A DNA stretch of 64,000 bases from Amphibalanus amphitrite (GCF_019059575.1 NW_024881699.1:682001-746000), one strand, 5' to 3'. Counted from the first letter of the stretch, positions 10,590 to 22,189 are shown. Translations and numbers: made by a program. Notes: generated by a model from the sequence alone, not told the origin.

Positions 10590-12540
10590 TTCTGCCACCC
10601 CAACATCCCGTTTGCCCCCCCCCCAACTTTGGTGGGCGCCCCTTGGCCCAAAAGGCGCCCTCACGGGCCAGGGTCGTAACCACGCTCAACAGATCGTGGT
10701 GAGAAAAAAACTGCAATAGGAGCGCCATCCCTCAGGGGGGGGGGGGGGGGCGCCATCGCCTATGAGCTTGGGACATCTGAGGCCATGGGGCGCCTACATG
10801 CGAGAGAGGGGCGCCTATGAACTCGATAGGGGTGCCTCAATGCAAAAGAGAGGCGCCAGTGATGGCAATAGGGGCGCCTGCATGCGAAAGAGGGGCACCC
10901 TTTTGGTCTCTGAGGCCCTTAGGGGTGCCTCTTAGGCCTATGATAGTATAAGGGCGCCCACGTGCAAAAGGGGGCGCCCATGAAGGCCATAGTTGCGCCC
11001 CCATACGAAAGAGGGGCAACTGCATCATGCATGCCAAATAGGGATGTCTTTGAGGCCCATTTTAGAAGAAGGAGCCCAAAGGGGCGCCTCAATGGGAAAG
11101 AGGGGCGCTTGTGAGGTCTATAGGGGAGCCTCTATTAGCCATATGGGCCGTTACATGCGAAAGAGGGGCACCTATGAGGCTTATTGGGGCGCCTCCATGC
11201 AAAAAAGGGTAGGTCGTTTGTGTAAAGTTTTTGAGGGACGGTACGCCGTTTGCGGCAAGTAAATACTTAGCTAAGTAGCGTGCCCCATTCGTTAAAAAAC
11301 GCCCCTCAAGCCAAAGTTGGTGCCCCTCTGACTACACTTACGTCTTACATCATCCCTTTTGCTAATAATGGCGACCCTCGCACCACAGAGTGGCGCCCTT
11401 CCGTGTATCAATGCGACCATTGAGGTAGTGGAAGCGCACCTCTGGCTAGTACCTTATGCCATCATTGTTGCTAGAATAGCGCCCCCAGTCCGCAGGCTGC
11501 AGATTGGCTCCTGAAGGCGCCCCTCGTGCCAGTTTTGGTGCCCCTCTGCACTGAGTAATGAAATGTATGTGGCACCCGCACAGTGAGGCGCCTACCAATT
11601 TTAAGAGCGCTACTCGAGTCATAATCATCGCCCCTCTACGTATGCCTAGAGGGGCCTGAATGCCATATAACACACTATCATGTGTTATGGCATCCCTGCT
11701 GCTAAAAGGCCACACATAGCTATAAGGCTAGCGCCTCAACGGCTCATACAAGCGCTCTTCAAGCCAAAGTTAGCGCCCTTCTGACTTATATCATTTCTTT
11801 TGCAAAGTACAACGTTGCCTCTCGTTGGACAGGGTGGCGCCCCACCAGTTTATTGACGCGCCTTTAGCCATATAAACCGCTCCTCTGGTCAATGCGGTCA
11901 ATACCTAATGTCATCGCTGCAGCTAGAACGGTGCCCCTATTTCGGTGCTAGAACAGCGCCCCTCGAGGCTCTTTTGACGCCCTTCTTCAGTGCGTAATGA
12001 CATTTATGTGGTGAAGAGCGGCGCCGCCGCCCTTGGCGCTGAGTGGCGCCCCACTATTTATTAATGCGCCCAGCTACAGTCTTTGAAATCGTCCCTCCGG
12101 GAAAGTTGTTATTATCTTTGCGGTAAAACGGCACACTTAGCTAGTTGGAGAGCCTCATCGGTCAATAAAAGCGCCTCTCGAGCTAATCTCGACTATAATA
12201 GGTATTAGGTAACCCCTTTGCCTAGTCTCCATGACCTATTGACCTATACTAACATCTTTAACTAAACTAGTGTCTAATGTCGTTTCTTATGTTAGGCGCG
12301 GCGCCCCGCGCCCGTCAGGGTGGCGCCTCAACAGTTAATTAACGTGCCCCATGAGGCAGTTGAAGCGCCCACTCCAATACCTTGTCATTGCTGTTGCCAG
12401 AACGGCGCATCTAGTCTGATGGACGTCCCATTGGTCCCAGAGGGAACTCTCGAGCAAGTTTTGGCACACCCCTCTTGGAAGTGCATAGTGACATTTCTGT
12501 GTTTTAGAACGGCGCCTGGTGCTCCACCTACTCATCAAAG
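10590..12540. repeat. Degenerate GGGGCGCC repeat field
   Basis: The decamer AGGGGCGCCT and its inverse recur every 25-50 bp, first mainly in one orientation (to about 11250), then mainly as GCGCCCCT. Spacing is irregular and surrounding bases vary. It forms the left interior of the hAT element, and a small matching set lies by the right end (17218-17260). ORFs across it are noise. Confidence 0.8.
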
Positions 12541-13293
12541 TCTCAGCATGATTCTATAGCCCGTCCAATTCTGAAACCTCCGGTTTTGTCCTGTTCCGAT
12601 GGGATACCCGGTCGGTAAATAATGACCCGGGGAAGCACCCTCCACCGCCCCCTTTTCAGAATTTGGTCATTTTTTTTCTCACAGAAAATGTCCTCTGTTA
12701 AAATAATGGGGAAATGCGCGTTTCATCAGCGTGCGTGCCACGTACCACACCCGGCACCCACGTGATATAAGATTGGGGAAGGCACCGACCCATAACGTCA
12801 TCTTACACCCCGTGCAGATTTAGACCTTTCGTCACCATTCACCAACCGTTTGTCATAGTTCATATCTACAGGAAATCATGGGAAACATGAAATATGAGCT
12901 AGCAACGTTTCGTAAACGTGCACCTTGTCGCGTTTACGTCCTGCATAATCGTTTTTTTATCTGTATTTTTTTTTCATCGGCTGCTTTCTCATTTTTCGGG
13001 TCATTTAATTCCATCAGAGGCCAGTTTTAGAAAAATAGCCGCGTGCCGAAGTTTTTCGTGGATAGACCGCTTCACACACAGAGAGTAAACGGTAAAGCCC
13101 TATTCGCTTACGTGCCTATCTCTTTAACGCTCCGTATGTGAAACGGTCTTTAGGCAAAAAATTCCGGCAGGCGGCTATTTTTCTGTTGGTAAAACTGGCC
13201 TCTGTTCATCCTTTTTAGAAGCACTACGGACTACCATGTGCGTTAGAGTGCAATAGGGCGTCACTTCTATCAGTAGCGGCGGAACACCTTCAA

Positions 13294-14345
13294 TTAACCC
13301 TCGCCGGCCGAGGGGGGGGGGCGGGTGCCGCCCCCCCCCCCCATAGGGTTTTTTCGCGATAGCTCCGAACACGCTGGCGATAGAGAGCTGAAACTTGGCA
13401 TACCTGACCTTTGATCCAAGCCGCATCTTTTGACACCAACCGTATTTTTGGGTCAGGTCAGGTCACTGACCTATAACGTCATAAGTGAACCTCTGCACGG
13501 TCTTCAGATGTCGCAACTTCGCAACGCCCTCACTGCCAGAGGAGATGTCACAGGGAAATGAAACTTGCAGGATCTAGTATCCATTATGAGTCTCACAACT
13601 TGTATATCTCGGATTTTTCCTAATGTTCATATGAGGTCAGGTCATTTTCGTGACCTCACCATTATAAGTCAATGGGGAAAAATGAAAACTGCTATTCTGG
13701 CGCCGGGAACGATCTCCAACTATCTCAAGCACACAGAATCGTGATTTGATGCACTCCTTGCAAGGTTAGATGAGTCACTTTTGCAATGTTGACCTTGCAA
13801 AAAAAACCGTGACGTCATTTATGACGTCATCAAGGTCATATTAGTTTTTCGTCAATAACTCCCGATCAAATTGAGCTAGCGAGTCGAGAAAGCCACCAAT
13901 GGACTCAGGAAGACCTGCCGAATCGAATGATATGCGACATGACCTCTTTAGCCCAACTTCGTGACCTGGGGGTGCTGACCTGACCTTGACCTGAGGTCAA
14001 CACCCAAAGTTGACCTGACCCAAACAAAAAGTATATCATTCGACGCGCCTGAGCAAGGCAAACACGATGCTGCCAAAATCGCGGCTCTGCGGCCGTTTTT
14101 TGCGAAGTTATTCACCAAAAACTGAACCGTACTTTGGGGCACTTGACCTGACCTCAGAGGTCACCGGTTGACCTAGGACGTTAAAATCGGGTACCAGTCT
14201 CTGCGTCTCGTAACGGCGCACACGCTCGTTTTTTCCGCGACGCGCTAGCTCCACCAGGGGCGAAACGGCGAGGGGGGTCGTACCCGCCCCCCCCCCCCCT
14301 CGGCCGGCGCGTATGTAGAAAACCAATAGGTCCGGCGAGGGTTAA
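13294..14345. mobile_element. TTAA-flanked (piggyBac-like) element A
   Basis: Bounded by TTAA at both ends with inverse termini: TTAACCCTCGCCGG on the left, and GGCGAGGGTTAA on the right after a CGGCCGG segment. Long G/C runs lie just inside both ends. TTAA target sites with CCC/GGG termini are typical of piggyBac MITEs. The interior is non-coding and rich in AGGTCA-type hexamers. The right TTAA is shared with element B. Confidence 0.75.
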
Positions 14346-15502
14346 CCCGCGCCGGGCCGGTGCTCCGAGATTCCGCGCCGGGCCGGGGGGGGGGGGTCTG
14401 AACACCCCCTTCTAACTCGGCTCCCGGGCTACGTAGCGACACGCGGTAAGCGGCAATCGAAAGAACGTCCAAAATAAGGACGAAAACACTCAGTCATGTT
14501 TTGGGTCAGGTCAAAGGTCAGGTCACCAGAGGTCACCAAAGGTAAAATGTTGACTATTTCAACATTTTGGAAACTGCCAACGGCTATCTCGGGAATCGAT
14601 AGAGCTACAGCGCCGCGGAAAACCGCATTCGACAGCCCTTTTACAGGCCTTTCTGAGTATTGTTCTCAGATTTGACCTCAGGTCAACGGTTTAGCCTCCA
14701 GAGGGCACAAACTCCAAAAATAGCCGTTTTTACGAAAAACGCTTTTTTCGGCAATAACTTTTGACTCAAAAGGGCCATGACATTACTTTTGCCAGCATCG
14801 TGTTCCTCTCGTCGAGACGCGTCCAGTGAACTATAATTTGACCTTGAAAGGTCAACTTGAAAATTTGACCTCAGGTCAAGGTCATGACCTGACCGGAAAA
14901 GGTCATGTTGCATATCGGTCGATCCGCAACGTCGAGCCGAACACATCTAAGGCGTTTTCAGCGCTCTAGCACGCCTCTATCAGAAGTTATTAGCAAAAAA
15001 CTGTCAGATTCTGTTCGTGACCTGAGATGACCTCGGGGACATAACGAGAGGTCACAGTTGCCATTTTCCGGTTCAGTGTGTCAGTTTTACCTACATCTCG
15101 ATGTTTGAGAGTGTCTAGAATAGCGTTCGTGCAAAACAGACACTTTTCAATTTGCTCCCATTGACTTATTAATGGAGAGGCTGCAAAATTGACCTGACCT
15201 TAGGTCACTGATATCAAAATTCCAAGATAAACAATTTATAGATAATGTTGCTCTAATCAATCGCTGAAAGTTTCAAGGCAATCGTTCAGTCGGTGTAGCT
15301 ATGACGAGCTTTCTTATTTTTTCTGAGGTGAGGTCACTTGGCGTAACCTGGTGACCTGACCTAAGGCGACCTGGGTCTGAAATTTTCACATGTGCGGAAA
15401 AGATGCACGAACAGGTGTGCGCCGCCGTTTTTGAGATATCTGCGAAAAACCGCAGGGGGGGGGGGTGTTCAAACACCCCCCCCCCGGCCCGGCGCGGGTT
15501 AA
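14342..15502. mobile_element. TTAA-flanked element B
   Basis: Starts TTAACCCGCGCCGGGCCGG and ends in the inverse, with a GTGTTCAAACACCCC hairpin next to the right end. It aligns along its length with element E at 20040-21235, including shared stretches such as TTCTAACTCGGCTCC and TGACCTGACCGGAAA. It shares its border TTAA sites with A and C. Confidence 0.82.
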
Positions 15503-16702
15503 CCCGCGACCGTGGGGGGGGGCTATTTTTTGCCCCCCTCCAGACTTTTCAATATATCTCCAGAACCGCTGCGCTGATCGTCACCAAACTTTCAGTACCC
15601 TCCCGGACATCAATTTTACACATTGTGACCAAAACTTTTTCCAAAAGCTATGATAGGTTGGCCGGAAATGACGTCAGAGTGACGTCATGTTCTGCCGTTT
15701 TCGACCAAAAAAAAGGTTTCGCGGGAAGAGCTGTCAGGCCTATAGCTTTGAAAATACAGAAAAATGATAAGGACATAAAAGCTGTAGAATTGACAGGGCT
15801 ACAAAACTGTTATCTCGGATTTATGATTTTTTTTTTATTTTGACCCCCAAAAATCAAAATTAGATTTTTTGGATATATTAGTCGTAAAATCCAAAAAGTT
15901 TTTTGAATTTCGCAAAAACCGGAATATATGTGATAGTCCTTACCGCCTTCCATCCACATACCAAATTTTAGATTGATACCTCTTTTTTTGGCGAAGTTAT
16001 AGCGAAAAAACTGTTCAAAATTGATGACGTAAAATTTTCAAACTCAATTTTTAGCAATTCTAGACGTCGTAGCGCAAAACAAAGACCACCATTAGACTCC
16101 CCGTGACGAGCTGCATCGAATCAATACCCATTTTATGCAAAACTATCAACTTTAAAATTTGACCTTTTTTGGCCTGACCTTGACCTGACGTTGACCTGAC
16201 CTTCACCAGAAAGTAACCTAAGCCGTACCTGATAGTCTTATAACCAACACCATTGAGTTGGAAATGAAAAATTGGCCACAAAACATGCATCACACAACCT
16301 TAGTAAAGTTGGGCCCATGTGACCTGACCTGTGACCCTTGGTGACCTGACCTGTGACCTGACCTGGTATTGTCAGTGACCTCTAATAGCAACATATCTAC
16401 TAGGCAACTGACGCCCTATCGCTGATTCTCGACAAAATGCGTTTTCCTCGGTGTTATAGCGCATTCCCTAGTAGACCCGTGAACGGTGAAACATTTCATC
16501 TTTGACCTGACCTGTGACGTCATCGGTGACCCCGAGGTCAATGAAATTTGGTTTCCTTCGACAAATTTGACAGGCCTTTCGAACGCCGTTTGAATTTTGC
16601 GGATCCGTCCAGTAGTTTCGGAGATACGAGGGGGGGGGCAAAAAATAGCCCCCCCCCCCACCAGGTCGCGTTATAAACAGACCCCACCAGGGCGCGGGTT
16701 AA
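15499..16702. mobile_element. TTAA-flanked element C
   Basis: TTAACCCGCG ends face each other, and a G-run followed by CTATTTTTTGCCCC lies near both ends in inverse orientation. No transposase is present. The sequence after the right TTAA (G-run, then CACTGCCG) is the resumed hAT element. Confidence 0.75.
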
Positions 16703-16998
16703 GGGGGGGACACTGCCGACTTTTTTTTGGTCCCATTCTTTCCATGCAACGCCCTTAGGGCTAATGTTAAAATGCCTAAATCAAAGAGGGCCCCGGTGCC
16801 CCGGTGCCTTCCCTGTTCCGCCGCCTATGACTAACTACTATGGCAGTACTATGGTAATTCCACAACTCGCCCGCGGTTGCTGACCCCCAAATTGCTTTCA
16901 AAATGTGCTTGGTTTCAAAAAATTTCGCGCGTTCGGCGCGCCACTGCGGAAGCAAAATGCTGCAACACAACGTGCCAAAAGACAACGGCACAAAATAC

Positions 16999-17156
16999 AA
17001 GAGGCGGATCCAGCTCAGATTTTTTTGGGGGGGGGGCAAACCATAACAATTTATCGATTCTTTCCATGCCTCGTCCATAGGCGTAATGTTAAAATTATGC
17101 CGTTTGGGGGGGGGGGCAAATGCCCATTTTGCCCCCTCCCCCTGGATCCGCCACTG
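16999..17156. mobile_element. 158-bp hAT-like MITE
   Basis: Inverted termini share GGCGGATCCAG (left 17003-17013, right 17142-17152). The right end completes to CAGTGGCGGATCCAG, while the first four left bases are diverged. CAAAATAC occurs immediately outside both ends (16991-16998, 17157-17164), an 8-bp target duplication. The interior holds G-runs only. Confidence 0.72.
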
Positions 17157-17309
17157 CAAAATACAATGCGTTAGGTAAAAATGTTGCCGTAAACTGAATT
17201 AGGACTAATTCGTAGACAGGGAGGCGCCCCAATGCTCTTAAAAAGGCGCCCCTAACAGCAGTGCCCCCCCCCCCAACAAAAAACAAAAAGTTACGCCCCT
17301 GATCAGGTA

Positions 17310-18388
17310 CTCTCTGCCGGTTCTGCGGAGACACTGCAGACAGGCAAATGCTGCAGACGGCATGCCCTCGGAAATGATCGACGGCCGCTGACTTTCCTAT
17401 CTCATTCCTTCAGCAGAACATCGGGACGGAGGGACAAACAACGACTCGGTATAATAAAAAATGCACCTTAAGCCTTTGTTAATTATAATCAGCCTTAGGT
17501 TATCAGACGGTCCTGACATGCTGAGGCCTGTGCTCAGCTCGAAGCTGAATCATTATTCAGCTCTTTAGTCTTTTGCAGACGAGCTGGTGAACTCGAAATA
17601 ATACCTTTTCCTCCTGAGGACTTGCCCACCCTCGCCCTTGATAGCCCTGGCCCCCGCTCCGGGCTGACGGTGGCCCCACCAGACAACCGGCATGAGCGTC
17701 TTTGACATCGATAAGTGCACTGATGATAAAACACTGGCTTTTTAAATTGAAATTCATAACTTATTGGTTGTTCTAGTAGGTAGAATTATCCAAAAATGTG
17801 CAATGAAGTGACTGACGTGCAATGGTGAAATATATCCAAATATTATGGTCAGTGACATGGCTACACGACAGACGATCAAGCAACTGCTCTAATATGGCCT
17901 CCATATCTACAAAGTGTGACTTTCATTCCGTGACGGCAGCCTGAGCGAACCCGTGACACACGAAACATGAGACACACGTGAGCACGAACGAGTTAAAAGA
18001 AATAGTCACTATGTCCACTTTTTGTGATGCATATCATTACCCACGTGCCCATGATTTTCAGCATAATAATAAACAGTTGCAGGCTGAAGTTACATATCGT
18101 GTAGTGTAGCCCCTTTTATTCTTTGTCTTCTGGGAGGTTATAATTGTCATTAACTATGAAAATTATTTTCTCGTTCTCCAGCACCTTCACTTTCGTTTGT
18201 TACTCGTGCTCACATATCGTGCTTAATTTCATAGCTGCATCGTTACTGGTGTCCTTTACACGAAACCCTTTTGAAACCTAGAAACCGTGGCACGGACGTT
18301 ACCTACCATTTCTTTTTGACATCCTAATTATTTAGTTCTTTCTATTGCTAGCACTATATTTTCATCAGTGTTCCTCGCCTTCCGTCTC
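17310..18388. other. No gene seen
   Basis: Unique-looking DNA. Short ORFs at 17534-17757 (minus) show no recognised domain. Confidence 0.4.
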
Positions 18389-18398
18389 CTCTCTCTGT

Positions 18399-18432
<34 letters not shown>

Positions 18433-18461
18433 CTATCTGTCTCTCTCTCTCTCTTTCTCTC

Positions 18462-18521
<60 letters not shown>
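18389..18521. repeat. (CT)n / (GTCT)n microsatellite
   Basis: GTCT tetramers pass into TTCTCTC units and then a pure CT run. Arg-Glu or Ser-Leu ORFs here are artefacts. Confidence 0.97.
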
Positions 18522-18524
<3 letters not shown>

Positions 18525-18534
18525 CGCTCTTTAA

Positions 18535-18810
18535 TAGCCGTTTTCACGACGGCCCTCTAGTACACATTTGGTGCACATCTGGTGCAGATTAGGTGCAGAT
18601 TTGGTCAAATTAGGTTCAGTGTGTCTCTTAGTAGCTATCAGCTAGGGTTGCACTAATTGCTCATATGCATGCTTTGTCATAGGAGAGAGTATCATCGATT
18701 AATACACTGAAATAAATTCATAAAATAAAGATATTTGCTGTAAAAGAGATTAGGTGCAGATTTGGTCAAATTAGGCGCACTCGCCGGATAGCTCGTCGTG
18801 AAAACGGCTA
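18535..18810. mobile_element. Tc1/mariner-like MITE, copy 2
   Basis: Terminal inverted repeat TAGCCGTTTTCACGACG on the left and CGTCGTGAAAACGGCTA on the right, with TA at the borders. The 276-bp interior contains two copies of a segment around GTGCAGATTTGGTCAAATTAG near opposite ends. It is homologous, inverted, to 6152-6406. Confidence 0.88.
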
Positions 18811-19162
18811 ATATCTTTTCCATTCCCAACCATGCCATTTTAATTCCAATGTCCTACCTGAAGCGAGCCCCATCTCACCTCAGTCCTCGAGTGCTCGAGT
18901 GTTGAAAATTAATCACCGTTCAAATACCACCTACCTATACATTACAATCCTGACGATGTCCCTGGCATGCGGTGAACGTATTTTTCCAATTGGATGCACG
19001 CGATTTGTGGCTACGCGGCACGCCTCATGTTTTCAGCGGGAAAACACACCAGAAGGTCGTTTGTGCCAGGTTTGTATGGCTATTTATTGAATCTAGAAGG
19101 AGCATCTTCGAGCATTAGCATAGTTGTAACATGCGCCGTCCTTCAAGGCACGTTGAGGTAAC
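18811..19162. other. No gene seen
   Basis: Short spacer between two mobile elements. Nothing is supportable. Confidence 0.4.
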
Positions 19163-20043
19163 TTAACCCTATTAGTGGCAGGCTCCTGGCTACCCCATAT
19201 TAGTGGCAGGGGGGGGGCTGTTTACGACCCCCCCTTGATATCTCGAGATCTAACCGGCCGATTTTCAAAATTCAAACGGCATTCGATTTGGCTCAACGAG
19301 ATCTACATTTCAAAAAAAAATAAAATTAAAAATGTCAATAGGGGGGTAGAGGGGGGTAAAAACGGGCAAATTGCAGATACATTTTAGACTGTTTATCACG
19401 GCCAGGTTTCTGAACCAATCTTAACGTAACTTTTGCCGATCGATAGAGAATGAACCAGGAATTCACATGGATCCTAAAAATATGCATTTTCAAAAATCAT
19501 AGGCGGATACAGATCATTGAGATTGGGGGTACACAAAAAGTATAGTAAATAAGGTTTTTGTTGGTACTGTTTCTAAAAAGGGTGGCAATGGTCTTGTTAT
19601 GTTACAATTTTCTTATGAGAGAACGACTAAAATTGTATTGGTCATGCATAGGCGGTGTCAGGGCACCTATGTTGGGAGGTAAAAAATAACCCCCTTTTTG
19701 GACGCCTGGATCCGCCTATTATAGCAAAAACGTGCCAAAAGAGGATGCACAATAACTTTGTATATGTTATCACATGATACCTTTCATTCACTGTTCGTAA
19801 AACTGGTGCAGCATCGTGATCTTCGCCCAAATGACTCGCTTCACGAATAGGACCCCCAATTCCCAGTGCTCTGGAGCCGCCCCTGGTAAAGTTATGAACT
19901 TGAAATTTTCAGGGAATGTGCCCAATTTAGTTTTAGGAAAAGTCAGAAAATTTCAGCATCGTAGCTTCAGCGGTTTCGGAGATATTCCCGAAAACCTGAG
20001 GGGTGGATAAAAACAACCCCCCCTGCCACTAATAGGGTTTTAA
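19163..20043. mobile_element. TTAA-flanked element D
   Basis: Begins TTAACCCTATTAGTGGCAGG and ends with the inverse, TGCCACTAATAGGG, followed by TTTTAA. G/C runs sit inside both ends. It abuts element E at TTAA 20040-20043. A smaller element is nested inside at 19499-19719. No coding capacity. Confidence 0.72.
19499..19719. mobile_element. GGCGGATCCAG-family MITE nested in element D
   Basis: The inverted ends ATAGGCGGATACAG and CTGGATCCGCCTAT are the same family as the 158-bp element at 17.0 kb. The target duplication is not clear. Confidence 0.6.
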
Positions 20044-21235
20044 CCCGCGCCCGGCTGGGGGTCCTGGATTTCCACGCCCTGCTGGGGGGGGGGTGTTTGA
20101 ACACCCCCCTTCTAACTCGGCTCCTGGGCCACGTAGCGATACGCGGAAGGCGGCGTTCGAAAGAGCGTCAAAAATAATGAGGAAATCACTTCGGTCAATT
20201 TTTTGGTCAGGTCAAAGGTCAGGTCACCAGAGGTCATTGAAGGCAAATTTTCGCCGATTTCCAGGTCGAATGTCGAAAATTTCCAAGAAGCCAACGCATA
20301 ACTCGGGAACCAATAGAGCTACAGCGCTGCGGAAAAGCGCATTCGATAGCCCTATTAACGCCCTTTCTGAATAATTTTCTCAGATTTGACCTAACGTCAA
20401 CGGTTTTGCCTGCAGGGGGCAAAAACTGCAAAAATAGCCGATTTTTTCGGAAACAGTTTTTCTGCAATAACTTTTGACCCAATTATTGTACGAGCTTACT
20501 TTTACCGGCATCGTGTTCCTCTCGTCAAGACGCATCGAACGAACTATAATTTGACCTTGAAAGGTCAACTTGAAAATTTGACCTCAGGTCAAGGTCATGA
20601 CCTGACCGGAAAGGGTCATGTTGCATATCAGTCGATCCGTATCGTCGAGCTGAACACATCTAAGGCGTTTTCATCGCTCTAGCATGCCTCTATCAAAAGT
20701 TATTTGCGAAAAACTGTTAGATACCATTCGTGACCTAAGATGACCTCAGGGCATAAACAGGGGTCACAGACACCATTTTCATGTTCAGTGTGTCTAAACC
20801 ACTTGTAATTCAGTGTTTGGGAGTGTTTATAATGTCTTTCGTCCAAAACAGGCGCATTTCAATTTTCTCCCATTGACTTATAATGGTGAGGTCGCAAAAT
20901 TGACCTGACCTTAGGTCATCGATATCAAAATTCTGAGATATACATTTTGTACATGCTAATGCTCTTAGCAATCGCTGAAAGTTTCAAAGCGATCGGTCAC
21001 TCGGTGTAGCTATGACAGACATTGAAACTTTTTATGAGGTGAGGTCACTTCGAGTGACCTGGTGACCTGACCTTGAATGACCTTGGTCTGAAATTTTCAC
21101 AACATGTGTAGAATTGATGTATGATAAGGTGTACCAAAAACGGCGGCGCTCCGCGCCGCCGTTTTTGAGATATTCGCGAAAAACCACAGGGGGGGGGTGT
21201 TCAAACACCCCCCCCCCCAGCAGGGCGCGGGTTAA
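20040..21235. mobile_element. TTAA-flanked element E (copy of B)
   Basis: Collinear with element B: the same hairpin end (GTGTTTGAACACCCC), the same AGGTCA-rich interior, and the same right end with GAGATATTCGCGAAAAACC before the hairpin. It ends at GGGTTAA. The copies differ by scattered substitutions and small gaps. Confidence 0.82.
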
Positions 21236-21880
21236 CTTCAGTTCCTTTCTATTTTTAAGGATGGGTAATCTACGATAGACCACTAAACACGGTTATTGAT
21301 AACGATGACTTTTAGCTTTTCGTTTCGTCGGTCTAGCTTTTTTATTCACATGCATATGGACTGTTGCAGAGGCGTGGGATGATAGTGTAATGCAGACATT
21401 GACCTAATGGCTGCGACCACTTTGCTGGTGCAGAGACTGGGCCCATCCTGTTTTGTCGCAAAATGTCCCGGTGGGGCAGTCAATGGTCCTGCTCCAGTAG
21501 GGGTGACAGACATCACAGTACCTATGTACCTAAGTTCAGGCCACCGCGCCGAGCTGTTCAAACGGTCACACCGGAGGGACATGCTCAATGCTTATGTTGG
21601 GGCTGTCCCTAAGCAGAGTAAGTTAAATGCTTGTCCATCCACTTATCGGCATCTTATGAACATTATCCGAACGAAGCTTTTATATGCCTCCCTCACAGGA
21701 AATTATCGTCTTCGAACAGTACGAACAACATTTAAAATGTGCATCTGAAATGGAATTGTTCAGTGGATACAAAATGAAGAGCAGCGTACCAGTTTATTCA
21801 ATATACAGTGTCATGATCAGCTTGAAGCTACCTATCTATGCTCGAGGAGACCTACACTCTACAGGGGACGGCTGAACAAA
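21236..21880. other. No recognised gene
   Basis: A plus ORF at 21407-21748 (113 codons) overlaps a minus ORF at 21346-21588. Neither has a motif I recognise. Confidence 0.35.
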
Positions 21881-21884
21881 AAGC

Positions 21885-22180
21885 CGAGCAGCCGTCGCGT
21901 CGTCGCGTCGGAAGAATGGTTCACCGTTTATCCTGGGGAGGGCGCCAGTGGGCGGACGGCGCGGCGGCCGGCCTGCCGTGCGGCCGGGCTCGGTTGTCGC
22001 TGCAGACGGGGGTGCCGATGGCCCTCGGACCGGTCCCCGCACGCGGCCGGCGCTGCACATGCGACCGGTGTGACGCGGGCACGCCATCCGTGTCGGACGG
22101 CGACGCGCCCAACTGACGCACATCAGCTCCGGGAACGACCGGCCGAATCCCGGCGCGACGCGCGGACAAGGGCCACCCGG
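21885..22180. other. GC-rich island, unknown
   Basis: Strongly GC- and CpG-rich, with overlapping ORFs in several frames on both strands, as expected from composition alone. No domain is recognised. Confidence 0.35.
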
Positions 22181-22189
22181 ATTCTGTTT

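Larger units (their letters stand above)
10532..17301. mobile_element. Large non-autonomous hAT-type element with nested insertions
   Basis: The left end CAGGGGCGTAACTTT and the right end (inverse, AAAGTTACGCCCCTG) form a perfect 15-bp terminal inverted repeat. Identical octamers ATCAGGTA flank the 6,770-bp element. Octamer duplications and CAGGG-type termini are hallmarks of the hAT superfamily. Next to the ends are runs of 10 or more G and many GGGGCGCC-type motifs on both sides, like hAT subterminal repeats. I see no transposase ORF, so the element appears non-autonomous. About 3.4 kb of its length (13294-16702) is later insertions of another family. Confidence 0.88.

Noticed and set aside
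10505..12559. ORFs inside the hAT element as transposase remains
   Set aside because: None shows hAT transposase motifs. They are fragments of the GGGGCGCC repeat field.
18345..18592. ORFs encoding Arg-Glu or Ser-Leu repeats
   Set aside because: Products of the CT/GTCT microsatellite.
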